Notes under the pieces: model-generated | Databases searched by the model: none | Told to the model about the DNA's origin: nothing | The model's input: only the letters and a program-made list of their open reading frames with translations | Assembly (NCBI GenBank): GCA_934489945.1 | Contig: CAKSSY010000025.1 | Location: forward strand, 1 to 22,583 | DNA length: 22,583 nucleotides | Direction of reading: 5' to 3' | DNA from: an uncultured Eubacteriales bacterium | Lineage (GTDB): Bacteria; Bacillota; Clostridia; Oscillospirales; CAG-272 | Made by a program: the position numbers and the translations under genes | Shown here: piece after piece, positions 15,001 through 21,377 of the stretch | How positions within the stretch are numbered: the first letter of the stretch is position 1 | How the letters are laid out: the number at the start of each line of letters is the position of its first letter

Positions 15001-15277
15001 TATAACTCTGAAAGACAAAACCAATCGTGTGATTACGGTAGCTGTCCCAGTCCCTGTCCCGAAAATCCCCCGTGGATTTGCCGTTGATGACAAGATCGCC
15101 GCTGTCGTAGCGATCAAGCCCGCCGATGACATTCAGAAGTGTGGTTTTGCCGCATCCTGAGGGTCCGAGGATGGAGACAAATTCATTTCGACGAAAATCC
15201 ACGCTCACACCGTCGAGCGCACGGACTTCAATGCCGCCCGCGTTATAGTTTTTTACGATGTTTTTTAAAACCAGCAT
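12074..15277 (-). CDS. MacB-like ABC exporter, fused ATPase-FtsX permease with giant external domain
   Basis: This 1067-residue protein joins ATPase and permease. Residues 1-225 carry Walker A GPSGCGKT (38-45), signature MSGGQMQR (142-149) and Walker B ILLADEPTGALD (162-173), the LolD/MacB subtype. A charged linker (Lys-rich, 228-248) leads to transmembrane helix 1 (about 271-296). Residues about 297-925 are predicted outside the membrane, far larger than in MacB (about 240), and include helical repeats (699-724 and 783-808). FtsX-type helices at about 929-957, 986-1012 and 1030-1052 close the protein with the VLERTKEIGILRAIGASKRDI segment. The start is the ATG with AGAAAGG upstream; an earlier in-frame ATG at 15313 lies upstream of the promoter. 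Such mechanotransmission exporters move peptides, lipoproteins or antibiotics, or activate cell-wall enzymes. The substrate is unknown. Confidence 0.9.
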   Translation of the reverse strand: MLVLKNIVKNYNAGGIEVRALDGVSVDFRRNEFVSILGPSGCGKTTLLNVIGGLDRYDSGDLVINGKSTGDFRDRDWDSYRNHTIGFVFQSYNLIPHQSVLANVELALTLSGVSKSERRKRATEALEKVGLGDQLHKKPNQMSGGQMQRVAIARALVNDPDILLADEPTGALDTATGVRIMEILRDVAKDKLVIMVTHNPELAERYSTRIIRVLDGKILDDSNPYSAAEDEKAEKIKNAAAQKKKARRPSMSFFTALSLSFRNLLTKKGRTFLTAFAGSIGIIGIALILSLSSGIQNYIDRVQEDTLSTYPISIAANDVDMSELLATLSKTGTTPQHEKDAVYSNPVFYQLMNTMNSTRTRQNNLAAFKIWLEAHKSELSDLVNVIEYSYGVPILTYTANADGGYSSTDVSALLSGIQGSSSEMSSAMSGATGFSVWDEILPGKNGETVNPLIETQYRTLFGRMPEKFDEIVLVVDKNQEITDMTLYALGLKSDEDMKKILLAAMSGEEIEISSERYTYEELCNITLKLVLPADFYRYNASTGLFEDIRDDKKTMDVVAANGLTLRVVGILCPDESAAASAINGSVGYTKALTEYIMNGVAESEVVKAQKAPENANRDVLSGLPFVLNADNELPVDQKASAFRDYLTTVDTAKKAEIYRSVLTTPSGEWLKNTVDAYMATCPTRESRENLLAESFGQQLDPELLHTYLASLTDEALEAMLREAFSEIAKADFAAKAESRLSEILETPTAEELAMLRTRITGNLTTKEARIAFVSSIYTERTALPPETVAAYLSSLGETEFSAILEKTVEEQAMEMYRSYLLPGITAEEKNQKLAAAFDAYLTDLDAVALADLYDTYMPSTVAPHSLEENLEAFGNADPASPKTINLYPIDFAAKEELGRQIHQYNETVDENDEIRYTDYVAIMMSSVSTIINVISYVLIAFVAVSLVVSSIMIGIITYISVLERTKEIGILRAIGASKRDISRVFNAETVIIGFTSGSIGIGITVLLCIPINAVIRYLSDIRNIGAALPWQGGLILVAISILLTLIAGLIPARVAAKKDPVAALRTE

Positions 15278-15303
15278 AATACCCGACCTTTCTGTATAAC
15301 GCC

Positions 15304-15312
15304 AGTATATCA
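15304..15312 (-). promoter_or_regulatory. Extended -10 promoter of the MacB-like exporter
   Basis: TGATATACT on the minus strand is an extended -10 (TGnTATACT). No good -35 stands 17 bases upstream (ACACAA). The start would be near 15297, leaving a leader of about 20 bases. Confidence 0.5.
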
Positions 15313-15400
15313 CGTTTTCTGCCCGATTGTGTGATGATTACGGGAACTTTTTCGTAACTTTTTAAACACGGAAGAGTTTTTCCCAAAAGGCGGGGGGAAA

Positions 15401-15449
15401 AAGAGTGCCTTGCCATAAAGCGTTGCAATCTTTATGGCAAGGCACTCTT
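15401..15449 (-). terminator. Bidirectional terminator after nth
   Basis: A perfect 20-bp stem (AAGAGTGCCTTGCCATAAAG, 15401-15420, with 15430-15449) closes a 9-base loop, and T runs follow on both strands. On the minus strand it ends the transketolase-to-nth operon 80 bases after the nth stop and insulates the exporter promoter. Confidence 0.85.
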
Positions 15450-15528
15450 TTTTCTCTTCTCGGACGGTTGAAGCAAGGCATCAGCAAGTCATCGGATTTT
15501 GCGTCCGCCCTTGGTAAAGTCAGCACAT

Positions 15529-16200
15529 TCAAGGGCACGGAGTCCTTCTCGTATTCGTGTTTTCCCGCCGACAAATTTCCGCAAGCGGACATTCGGCACA
15601 ACGGGGGCTTCGCGCCATACAGTATTCTCTGCCAAGCAGAACTACGCGATGACAGAAGTCGCTCTGCTTTTCGGGAGCGATGAGGTCTGTCAGAATCCGT
15701 TCTACCTTGGCGGGATCCCGGAGAGTCTCGGGGTACATTCCGAATCGTCCGCAAATTCGTATGCAATGGGTGTCCGCTACGACGGCGGGGAGGTGGTAAA
15801 TGTCACCACGCAGAAGGTTGGCGATTTTTCTGCCGACACCCGGAAATTTCAGCAGTTCCTCCATGTCTGAGGGAAGGATTCCGCCATATTCGTCACGGAG
15901 CAAGAGGCAGGCATCCTTGATGTTTTGCGCTTTTGTGTGGAAGAGTCCGCAAGGGCGGACGATTTCTTCGATTTCCTCAATCGGGGCATCGGCAAGCGCG
16001 GTCAGCGTGGGAAATTTCCGGAACAGATCCTCACATACGACATTGACACGCGCATCGGTGCATTGTGCCGAAAGTCTTCCCATGACCAACAGCTTCCACG
16101 GTTCCCCCTCGTAACGCAGGGCACATTCGGCGGACGGGTAAAGTTTTTCCAATGCTTCAACGAGGGCGGACATTTTTTCCTTTTTTTGTTTTGGTGTCAT
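15529..16200 (-). CDS. nth: Endonuclease III (DNA glycosylase/AP lyase)
   Basis: This 223-residue base-excision repair enzyme removes oxidised pyrimidines and nicks abasic sites. LSAQCTD (43-49) and the helix-hairpin-helix LLKFPGVGRKIANLL hold catalytic Lys125, and VADTH holds catalytic Asp143. The [4Fe-4S] cluster motif C-X6-C-X2-C-X5-C is complete (Cys194, 201, 204, 210). The ATG at 16200 lies 2 bases after the esterase stop but lacks a good ribosome binding site. An internal ATG at 16173 has AAGGA 5 bases ahead and could be the real start, with both falling before conserved sequence. It is the last gene of its operon; a terminator follows. Confidence 0.95.
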   Translation of the reverse strand: MTPKQKKEKMSALVEALEKLYPSAECALRYEGEPWKLLVMGRLSAQCTDARVNVVCEDLFRKFPTLTALADAPIEEIEEIVRPCGLFHTKAQNIKDACLLLRDEYGGILPSDMEELLKFPGVGRKIANLLRGDIYHLPAVVADTHCIRICGRFGMYPETLRDPAKVERILTDLIAPEKQSDFCHRVVLLGREYCMARSPRCAECPLAEICRRENTNTRRTPCP

Positions 16201-16202
16201 AA

Positions 16203-17078
16203 TCAAAGTTCTGCCGTCAGAGATTTCTGGCGGGCATCGTATTCTTCCTTGGAAATTTTTCCTGCCGCAAGCAGGGCACCGAGTGCCGCGATTTTTTGAT
16301 GAATCGACGCAGTGGTGCTGTCGACATCGTTTTCCGACCACGCGGTAGGAATGGGCGGAAAGTTCTCATATTCGCTGTCAAAAAGATTGATTCTCTCACG
16401 AAATGCCCGATAGTAGCGCAACCCGAATTCGCGCAGAGATGCGGCATTGAAATGCAGGTAATCCGAATTGGAGGTCAATCCCTTTGCCGAAACATAATAA
16501 TAGTTCGGATGATGCCCGGGGATTTCGGCAAGACGGGCATTAACCTTGCCGTAGTTTGCAAGGGCAGGGGAGATTGCGCGTTGGGAAAGATAGTCGCCGA
16601 GTCCGCCGAGAATCACGGGGATTTCTCCGAGACCCAAGTCACGTTTCATCGCTTCGACGATGGCGATAAAGCGTTCCTCATATGTGCGGATGTTTTCTTC
16701 ACTGCCGCACTCTGCCTCGCCCTGATGCCAAAGGATTCCGACAAGTGTACTGTTTCTCATGGCGAGTTTGGCGAGATTGACGGCATTGGTATACAGTTCT
16801 GCCCCGACACGCCAGTCCGCAAGGGAGGAACCGCCGTCTGCCGCGGGGACAAGTCCTACGGTATCATCCGGGTGATCGTCGGAAAACGCCTTGGCAAAAG
16901 ACGGGGCAAGACTGATCCCCGAAAAGGGGCGGTCATAGTTAACCGGCTCCGACATTCCGATAAATTTGCCGTTACGCAACATAAACAGTTTCCCGGCGGC
17001 GGGAATGGTTTTTACCTCTTCTTTTTTGCCTCTGCCTGCCATATTGGACTGACCGATCATCAGAAATGAGTACATCAT
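16203..17078 (-). CDS. SASA/CE6-type carbohydrate esterase with C-terminal SHOCT domain
   Basis: A 291-residue SGNH-like esterase, predicted to remove acetyl groups from a carbohydrate. GQSNMAGRG (9-17) holds nucleophile Ser11, GILWHQGE (114-121) is the second family block and DYLHFN (206-211) holds the catalytic Asp/His pair. Residues about 258-290 (KIAALGALLAAGKISKEEYDARQ) match a SHOCT domain, a short helical tail thought to aid oligomerisation. No signal peptide is seen, so it acts in the cytoplasm unless exported otherwise. Two adjacent ATG codons follow GGGAGGAA; the first (9 bases after GGAGG) is used. It lies 60 bases after mreC and 2 before nth. The substrate is not known; a sialic-acid role is not implied. 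Confidence 0.88.
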   Translation of the reverse strand: MMYSFLMIGQSNMAGRGKKEEVKTIPAAGKLFMLRNGKFIGMSEPVNYDRPFSGISLAPSFAKAFSDDHPDDTVGLVPAADGGSSLADWRVGAELYTNAVNLAKLAMRNSTLVGILWHQGEAECGSEENIRTYEERFIAIVEAMKRDLGLGEIPVILGGLGDYLSQRAISPALANYGKVNARLAEIPGHHPNYYYVSAKGLTSNSDYLHFNAASLREFGLRYYRAFRERINLFDSEYENFPPIPTAWSENDVDSTTASIHQKIAALGALLAAGKISKEEYDARQKSLTAEL

Positions 17079-17138
17079 AGAAATCTTCCTCCCGTTTTGT
17101 ACGGCTTGTTTATATGATTTTTTCGGAGAATGGTGGTT

Positions 17139-17984
17139 TTACGGCGTTTCGGTAGTTGTCTCCTGTTTTCCCTTGACAATCATCACGCGTGTGACTTTGG
17201 AAAAGTCGACCGCCGGCTCAAGGATTGCCGAGAGAGAACGGTCGTAGTCGTTATGTGTCAGTTCGATTACGGTACCGATGGCAAACCCGTAAGGATACAG
17301 TCCGCCGGCACCGGAGGAAAGGATGACATCGCCGACTTTGACATCGGCAAATTCATCGAGATAGTCCATCGAACATTTGCCGTCCTTGCGCAACCCGAGT
17401 GAACCGTTGACAATTCCGCGTGCACCGCTCCGGGCACATACCGCACCCACGGCAGAGGCGTTTTCGGTAATGACCGAAACACGGCACCAGTTGACACCGA
17501 CGCTCTCTACGCGTCCCACAATTCCATCGGGGGTGATGACGGTATGATCGACCGCTACGCCGGAAAGCGTTCCCTTATTGAGGGTATAAAGCGTCATATA
17601 GCTGTTGGCTTCCCGTCCGATCACCATAGCATCGACAAGGTCGAAGTTTTCCAACTCCTTTTTTACACCGAGAAAGCCGCGCAACCATTCATTTTCGCCC
17701 TCCAGAACCTGTACACCTGCATTCTGACGCGTCAGTTCGTCCACGCGTGCCGCCAGTTCCTCGTTCTGTTTCCGCAGTTCATGAAATTCCGTAAAATAGT
17801 CGGAAAAGCCGCCGATCGCATTTCCCAAGGCTTGAAAACCGTAGCGAAAGGGCGTGGCGACGACACCGAGCAGATTTCCGAGCATCAGTGTCTGTCCCAT
17901 CGCGGCAATCACCGAATAAAAGACTACAAGGAACAGTACCACGAGGGTGGCAATTCCCAGAAATTTATTCTTGAAAAACTTCAC
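17139..17984 (-). CDS. mreC: Rod shape-determining protein MreC
   Basis: This 281-residue bitopic membrane protein organises the elongation machinery for sidewall peptidoglycan synthesis. It has a short basic N terminus, one transmembrane helix (about 9-29), a coiled coil (about 62-103, ELRKQNEELAARVDEL) and a beta-rich external core (from about 115) with GREANSY, TPDGIVGRV and GLYPYGFAIGTV segments typical of MreC. The start is GTG, with only a weak AGGTG ahead; it follows the transketolase gene by 18 bases. MreB and MreD, its usual neighbours, are not in the window, so it is a stand-alone mreC within a carbon-metabolism operon. Confidence 0.94.
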   Translation of the reverse strand: MKFFKNKFLGIATLVVLFLVVFYSVIAAMGQTLMLGNLLGVVATPFRYGFQALGNAIGGFSDYFTEFHELRKQNEELAARVDELTRQNAGVQVLEGENEWLRGFLGVKKELENFDLVDAMVIGREANSYMTLYTLNKGTLSGVAVDHTVITPDGIVGRVESVGVNWCRVSVITENASAVGAVCARSGARGIVNGSLGLRKDGKCSMDYLDEFADVKVGDVILSSGAGGLYPYGFAIGTVIELTHNDYDRSLSAILEPAVDFSKVTRVMIVKGKQETTTETP

Positions 17985-18002
17985 GGCGGCACCTGATTTC
18001 TG

Positions 18003-18947
18003 TTAGGATTTTTTGCGGCGGACGGCTTCACGCGCTTTTTCGGCAATCCGGGCGGGGGTCAGCCCGTACATTTCCAAAAGCGGCGGAACCTTACCGGAGT
18101 GTCCGAAGACGTCCTCAACACCCACTCGCAGAACCGGAACGGGGCAATTTTCGGAAACCGACTCACAAACAGCCGATCCGAGTCCGCCGATAATGTTATG
18201 TTCTTCGGCGGTGACGATGGCACCCGTCTCCTTTGCCGCTTTTGCAAGCAGTTCATGGTCAAGGGGTTTGAGGGTATGAAGATTGATGACACGGGCAGAA
18301 ATGTCCTCGGCGGCAAGGGTTTCGGCGGCTTCCAAAGCCATGGATACCATCAGTCCCGTAGCGACAATTGTGACATCGGTTCCGTTACGGAGTGTCACGC
18401 CCTTACCGATCTCAAAACGGTAATCCGGTGTATTGTTGATGACCGGGACGGCATATCTGCCGAAGCGCATATACACCGGACCGTTCATTTCCAATGCTGC
18501 TTTGACGGCAGCTCTTGCCTCTACGTCGTCGGCGGGGTTCAGAACGGTCATGCCGGGGATGGTACGCATCAGGGCAAGATCCTCAAGGCACTGATGGGTG
18601 GCACCGTCTTCGCCGACGGTGATACCGGCATGTGTGGCACCGATCTTCACGTTCAGATGCGGATAGCCGATAGAGTTCCGAACCTGTTCAAACGCGCGTC
18701 CCGCCGCGAACATGGCAAAAGAAGAGGCAAACACAGGCTTGCCTGTGGAGGCAATACCTGCTGCCACGCTCATCATATTTCCTTCGGCAATTCCGCAGTC
18801 GATAAAGCGTTCGGGAAATTTATTCTTGAAATATATCGTCTTGGTTGCGCCTGCAAGATCGGCGTCCAGAACTACGAAATCATGAGTCTCTCCCAGTTCT
18901 GCAAGTGCTTTGCCGTAGCTGTCACGGGTTGCAATCTTTTCAGCCAT
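18003..18947 (-). CDS. Transketolase, C-terminal subunit
   Basis: This 314-residue half contains the pyrimidine-binding and C-terminal domains of a split transketolase, which moves two-carbon units between sugar phosphates in the pentose phosphate pathway. FIDCGIAEGNM (49-58) includes Glu55, which activates the thiamine diphosphate cofactor. The last part (VTAEEHNIIGGLGSAV and VGVEDVFGHSGK) is the transketolase C-terminal domain. AAGGGGG lies a suitable distance before the ATG. It follows its partner gene by 13 bases, so the two subunits are made together. Split transketolases are common in Clostridia and archaea. DXS (terpenoid synthesis) is excluded by the short length and split organisation. 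Confidence 0.94.
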   Translation of the reverse strand: MAEKIATRDSYGKALAELGETHDFVVLDADLAGATKTIYFKNKFPERFIDCGIAEGNMMSVAAGIASTGKPVFASSFAMFAAGRAFEQVRNSIGYPHLNVKIGATHAGITVGEDGATHQCLEDLALMRTIPGMTVLNPADDVEARAAVKAALEMNGPVYMRFGRYAVPVINNTPDYRFEIGKGVTLRNGTDVTIVATGLMVSMALEAAETLAAEDISARVINLHTLKPLDHELLAKAAKETGAIVTAEEHNIIGGLGSAVCESVSENCPVPVLRVGVEDVFGHSGKVPPLLEMYGLTPARIAEKAREAVRRKKS

Positions 18948-18960
18948 TTTTTCTGCCCCC

Positions 18961-19797
18961 TTATATTTCTTTCATTGCCGCTTCGATCTCGGCAACTGCC
19001 GCGGCATACTGTTCGTCGTTCGGACCTTTGCCGTGCCAATCGACCTCGTTCTCCATGAACGAAACGCCCTTGCCCTTGACGGAGCGGGCGATAATAACGG
19101 TGGGTTTTCCTTTTACGGTTTTTGCCTCGGCGAAAGCCTTTTCGATTTCGTCAAAGTTATGTGCGTCTATGGAAATGACATGGAATCCGAACGCTTCAAA
19201 CTTTTTGTCGTGCGGTGTGGGATTCATAACCTCCGTTATGGGACCATCGATCTGCAAGCCGTTCCAGTCCACGATTACGCAGAGGTTATCAAGTTTATAA
19301 TGGGCGGCAAACATGGATGCCTCCCATACCTGTCCCTCCTCGCTCTCGCCGTCTCCGACGATGGTGTAAACGCGGTAGTCCTTCCCGTCGAGTTTTGCGG
19401 CAAGTGCCATACCGCATGCGGCGGAATAGCCAAGTCCCAAAGAACCTGTGGACATATCTACGCCGGGAATGATCTTCATATCGGGGTGTCCCTGAAGGAT
19501 GCTGTCTACCTGACGGAGCGTTTTGATTTTATCGGCAGAAAAGTAGCCGCGGAGTGCGAGGGCGGTGTAAAGTGCGGGCGCGGTATGTCCCTTGGAGAGG
19601 ACGAAGCGGTCACGATCCGGATCTTTTTCGTTTTTCGGGTCAATCCGCATTTCCTTAAAATAAAGATATGCCAGCAGGTCGGCAATCGAAAGGGAGCCTC
19701 CCGGATGTCCGGACGCCGCTGCGTGCGTTCCCTCCAGAACGCCGAGACGGATTTTTGCCGCAGTCGTTTTCAGCATGGCAAGTTCGTTCTGTTCCAT
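18961..19797 (-). CDS. Transketolase, N-terminal subunit
   Basis: This 278-residue half carries the diphosphate-binding domain of split transketolase. The thiamine diphosphate/Mg2+ motif runs from GDGESEEGQ (148-156) to Asn179 in DWNG. Catalytic-site histidines are in SGHPGG (29-34), SKGHTAPA (68-75) and QGHP (102-105). AAAGGACATTCAAAATG gives a clear ribosome binding site. It is the first gene of the operon, driven by a consensus promoter that overlaps the end of the small gene upstream. With the downstream half it makes an active alpha2beta2-type enzyme, feeding fructose-6-phosphate and glyceraldehyde-3-phosphate pools. Confidence 0.95.
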   Translation of the reverse strand: MEQNELAMLKTTAAKIRLGVLEGTHAAASGHPGGSLSIADLLAYLYFKEMRIDPKNEKDPDRDRFVLSKGHTAPALYTALALRGYFSADKIKTLRQVDSILQGHPDMKIIPGVDMSTGSLGLGYSAACGMALAAKLDGKDYRVYTIVGDGESEEGQVWEASMFAAHYKLDNLCVIVDWNGLQIDGPITEVMNPTPHDKKFEAFGFHVISIDAHNFDEIEKAFAEAKTVKGKPTVIIARSVKGKGVSFMENEVDWHGKGPNDEQYAAAVAEIEAAMKEI

Positions 19798-19831
19798 TTT
19801 GAATGTCCTTTCAAGAAATATTTACAGGGTT

Positions 19832-19860
19832 ATTATAATGTGTTTTTTTGTTCGTGTCAA
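19832..19860 (-). promoter_or_regulatory. Consensus promoter of the transketolase-mreC-esterase-nth operon
   Basis: On the minus strand a perfect TTGACA (19855-19860) and a perfect TATAAT (19832-19837) are 17 bases apart. The -35 covers the stop codon of the small gene upstream (19857-19859). No terminator lies between, so read-through from that gene is possible too. Confidence 0.88.
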
Positions 19861-20108
19861 GCATCACTTTCGGCATTTCCGCCCGAAGTGACAAGTTCGG
19901 CTCCGCCGAACGGCTTTTGGTAAAAAATGGCGAGGCGATCGCCGAGCATCAGATTCTCTTTTCTGCCGAAGATTCCCGCGAGAAATTTCGGTTCCAGCTT
20001 ATATTCATCGTCGTTTACCGTAATCGTGAGTTTGCCGGAGTACCATGTGTAGTTTGCCGAGACGGTATAAGTTTCACCGTCCTGCTTGACTGTCCATGTC
20101 TTTTTCAT
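19857..20108 (-). CDS. Small beta-rich protein, unknown
   Basis: An 83-residue protein I do not recognise. It has no signal peptide and no membrane segment. Alternating polar/hydrophobic runs (TWTVKQDGETYTVSANY, GKLTITVNDDEYKL) suggest an antiparallel beta fold with a Gly-rich end. I start it at the ATG at 20108, because the predicted transcript start (about 20135) lies downstream of the in-frame ATG at 20138; AGGAAAGG is upstream at a somewhat long distance. It lies between gap and the transketolase operon, has its own promoter and ends inside the next promoter. Conservation was not checked. Confidence 0.7.
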   Translation of the reverse strand: MKKTWTVKQDGETYTVSANYTWYSGKLTITVNDDEYKLEPKFLAGIFGRKENLMLGDRLAIFYQKPFGGAELVTSGGNAESDA

Positions 20109-20141
20109 GATCCTATGCAGCCTTTCCTGTTTTTTCATTCT

Positions 20142-20170
20142 ATTTTACCACACATTTTTCGCAAAGTCAA
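20142..20170 (-). promoter_or_regulatory. Promoter of the small beta-rich protein
   Basis: On the minus strand TTGACT (20165-20170) and TAAAAT (20142-20147) are 17 bases apart. The -35 begins in the T-rich tail of the gap terminator. The start would be near 20135. Confidence 0.75.
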
Positions 20171-20174
20171 GAAA

Positions 20175-20204
20175 AAGGCTTGTCGCTATACGGCGACAAG
20201 CCTT
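20175..20204 (-). terminator. Terminator of gap
   Basis: AAGGCTTGTCG (20175-20185) pairs with CGACAAGCCTT (20194-20204), 11 bp with an 8-base loop. On the minus strand it lies 14 bases after the gap stop and runs into TTTTTCTT. Confidence 0.88.
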
Positions 20205-20218
20205 CTTTTTTCATTTGC

Positions 20219-21250
20219 TCAGTTGAGCTCTGCGAAATACTTGATAGTACGAACCATCTGGCTGGTGTAGGAGTTCTCGTTATCGTACCATGCAACGACC
20301 TGAACCTGGAAGGTATCGTCGTCGATCTTTGTGACCATGGTCTGAGTAGCATCAAACAGAGAACCGTACTTCATACCGACAACGTCGGAAGAAACGATGA
20401 GGTCGGTGTTATAGCCGAAGGACTCGGAAGCGGCAGCTTTCATAGCGGCATTGATGGAGTCGGTTGTAACATCCTTACCCTTGACAACTGCCACAAGGAT
20501 GGTGGTGGAACCGGTTGTTACGGGAACGCGCTGAGCCGAGCCGATGAGTTTACCGTTCAACTCGGGAATAACAAGACCGATTGCCTTTGCGGCACCCGTG
20601 GAGTTGGGAACGATATTAGCGGCACCTGCTCTTGCACGGCGAAGGTCGCCCTTACGCTGAGGACCGTCGAGAATCATCTGGTCGCCGGTGTAAGCATGAA
20701 CGGTTGTCATGATACCCGAAACGATCGGATAAGTGTCGTTCAGAGCCTTAGCCATGGGAGCCAGGCAGTTAGTGGTGCAGGAAGCGGCGGAAATGATCTG
20801 ATCTTCCTTGGTCAGAGTCTTTTCATTGACCGAGAAGACAATGGTCTTCAGGTCTTTGCCTGCGGGAGCGGAGATAACAACCTTCTTGGCACCTGCGGCG
20901 ATATGAGCCATGGACTTTTCCTTTGTGGTATAGAAACCTGTGCACTCAAGAACAACGTCCACGTCGAGCTTACCCCAAGGGCAGTTTGCGGCATCCTTCT
21001 CAGCGTAAATCTTGATTTCCTTACCGTCAACGATGATGGAATCAGCGGTAGCTTCTACGGTGTGTTTTCCTTCGCCGATCTTACCGAGGAACGAACCCTG
21101 AGCGGTATCGTACTTAAGAAGGTGAGCGAGCATATCGGGGCTGGTCAGGTCGTTGATAGCAACGATCTCATAGCCCTCTGCGTCAAACATCTGACGGAAT
21201 GCGAGACGACCGATACGGCCGAAACCGTTAATGGCAACTTTTACAGACAT
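20219..21250 (-). CDS. gap: Glyceraldehyde-3-phosphate dehydrogenase, type I
   Basis: This 343-residue glycolytic enzyme oxidises glyceraldehyde 3-phosphate with NAD+ and phosphate. GFGRIGR (9-15) starts the Rossmann fold; INDLT with Asp34 points to NAD rather than NADP. SAASCTTN holds catalytic Cys158 and TVHAYT holds His185. AGGAGG (21258-21263) lies 7 bases before the ATG. It stands alone between its promoter and terminator, unlike gap-pgk-tpi operons. Codons are more biased toward C-ending and CGT/GGT forms than in neighbouring genes, as expected for high expression. Confidence 0.97.
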   Translation of the reverse strand: MSVKVAINGFGRIGRLAFRQMFDAEGYEIVAINDLTSPDMLAHLLKYDTAQGSFLGKIGEGKHTVEATADSIIVDGKEIKIYAEKDAANCPWGKLDVDVVLECTGFYTTKEKSMAHIAAGAKKVVISAPAGKDLKTIVFSVNEKTLTKEDQIISAASCTTNCLAPMAKALNDTYPIVSGIMTTVHAYTGDQMILDGPQRKGDLRRARAGAANIVPNSTGAAKAIGLVIPELNGKLIGSAQRVPVTTGSTTILVAVVKGKDVTTDSINAAMKAAASESFGYNTDLIVSSDVVGMKYGSLFDATQTMVTKIDDDTFQVQVVAWYDNENSYTSQMVRTIKYFAELN

Positions 21251-21279
21251 GATGAATCCTCCTAAAATTTTTACGGTTT

Positions 21280-21307
21280 GGGATTCTTCCCATTTACCTA
21301 TTTAGGT
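21280..21307 (-). promoter_or_regulatory. Inverted repeats in the gap leader
   Basis: ACCTA-TT-TAGGT (21296-21307) is a perfect palindrome at the predicted transcript start. GGGA-TTCT-TCCC (21280-21291) is a small hairpin between it and the ribosome binding site. The first may bind a repressor; neither matches the Rex or CggR consensus I know. Confidence 0.35.
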
Positions 21308-21309
21308 AT

Positions 21310-21338
21310 ATTGTATCTCATTTTTTGAATTTATACAA
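21310..21338 (-). promoter_or_regulatory. Promoter of gap
   Basis: On the minus strand TTGTAT (21333-21338) and TACAAT (21310-21315) are 17 bases apart. The start would be near 21303, giving a leader of about 53 bases. Confidence 0.75.
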
Positions 21339-21377
21339 GAGGTTTGAGAAAATTTTGTCAGTTTTGTCAATTTTTCT

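Noticed and set aside
18003..19797. Split transketolase genes read as a frameshifted single gene
   Set aside because: Each half has its own start with a good ribosome binding site, a 13-base gap separates them, and split transketolases are normal in Clostridia and archaea.
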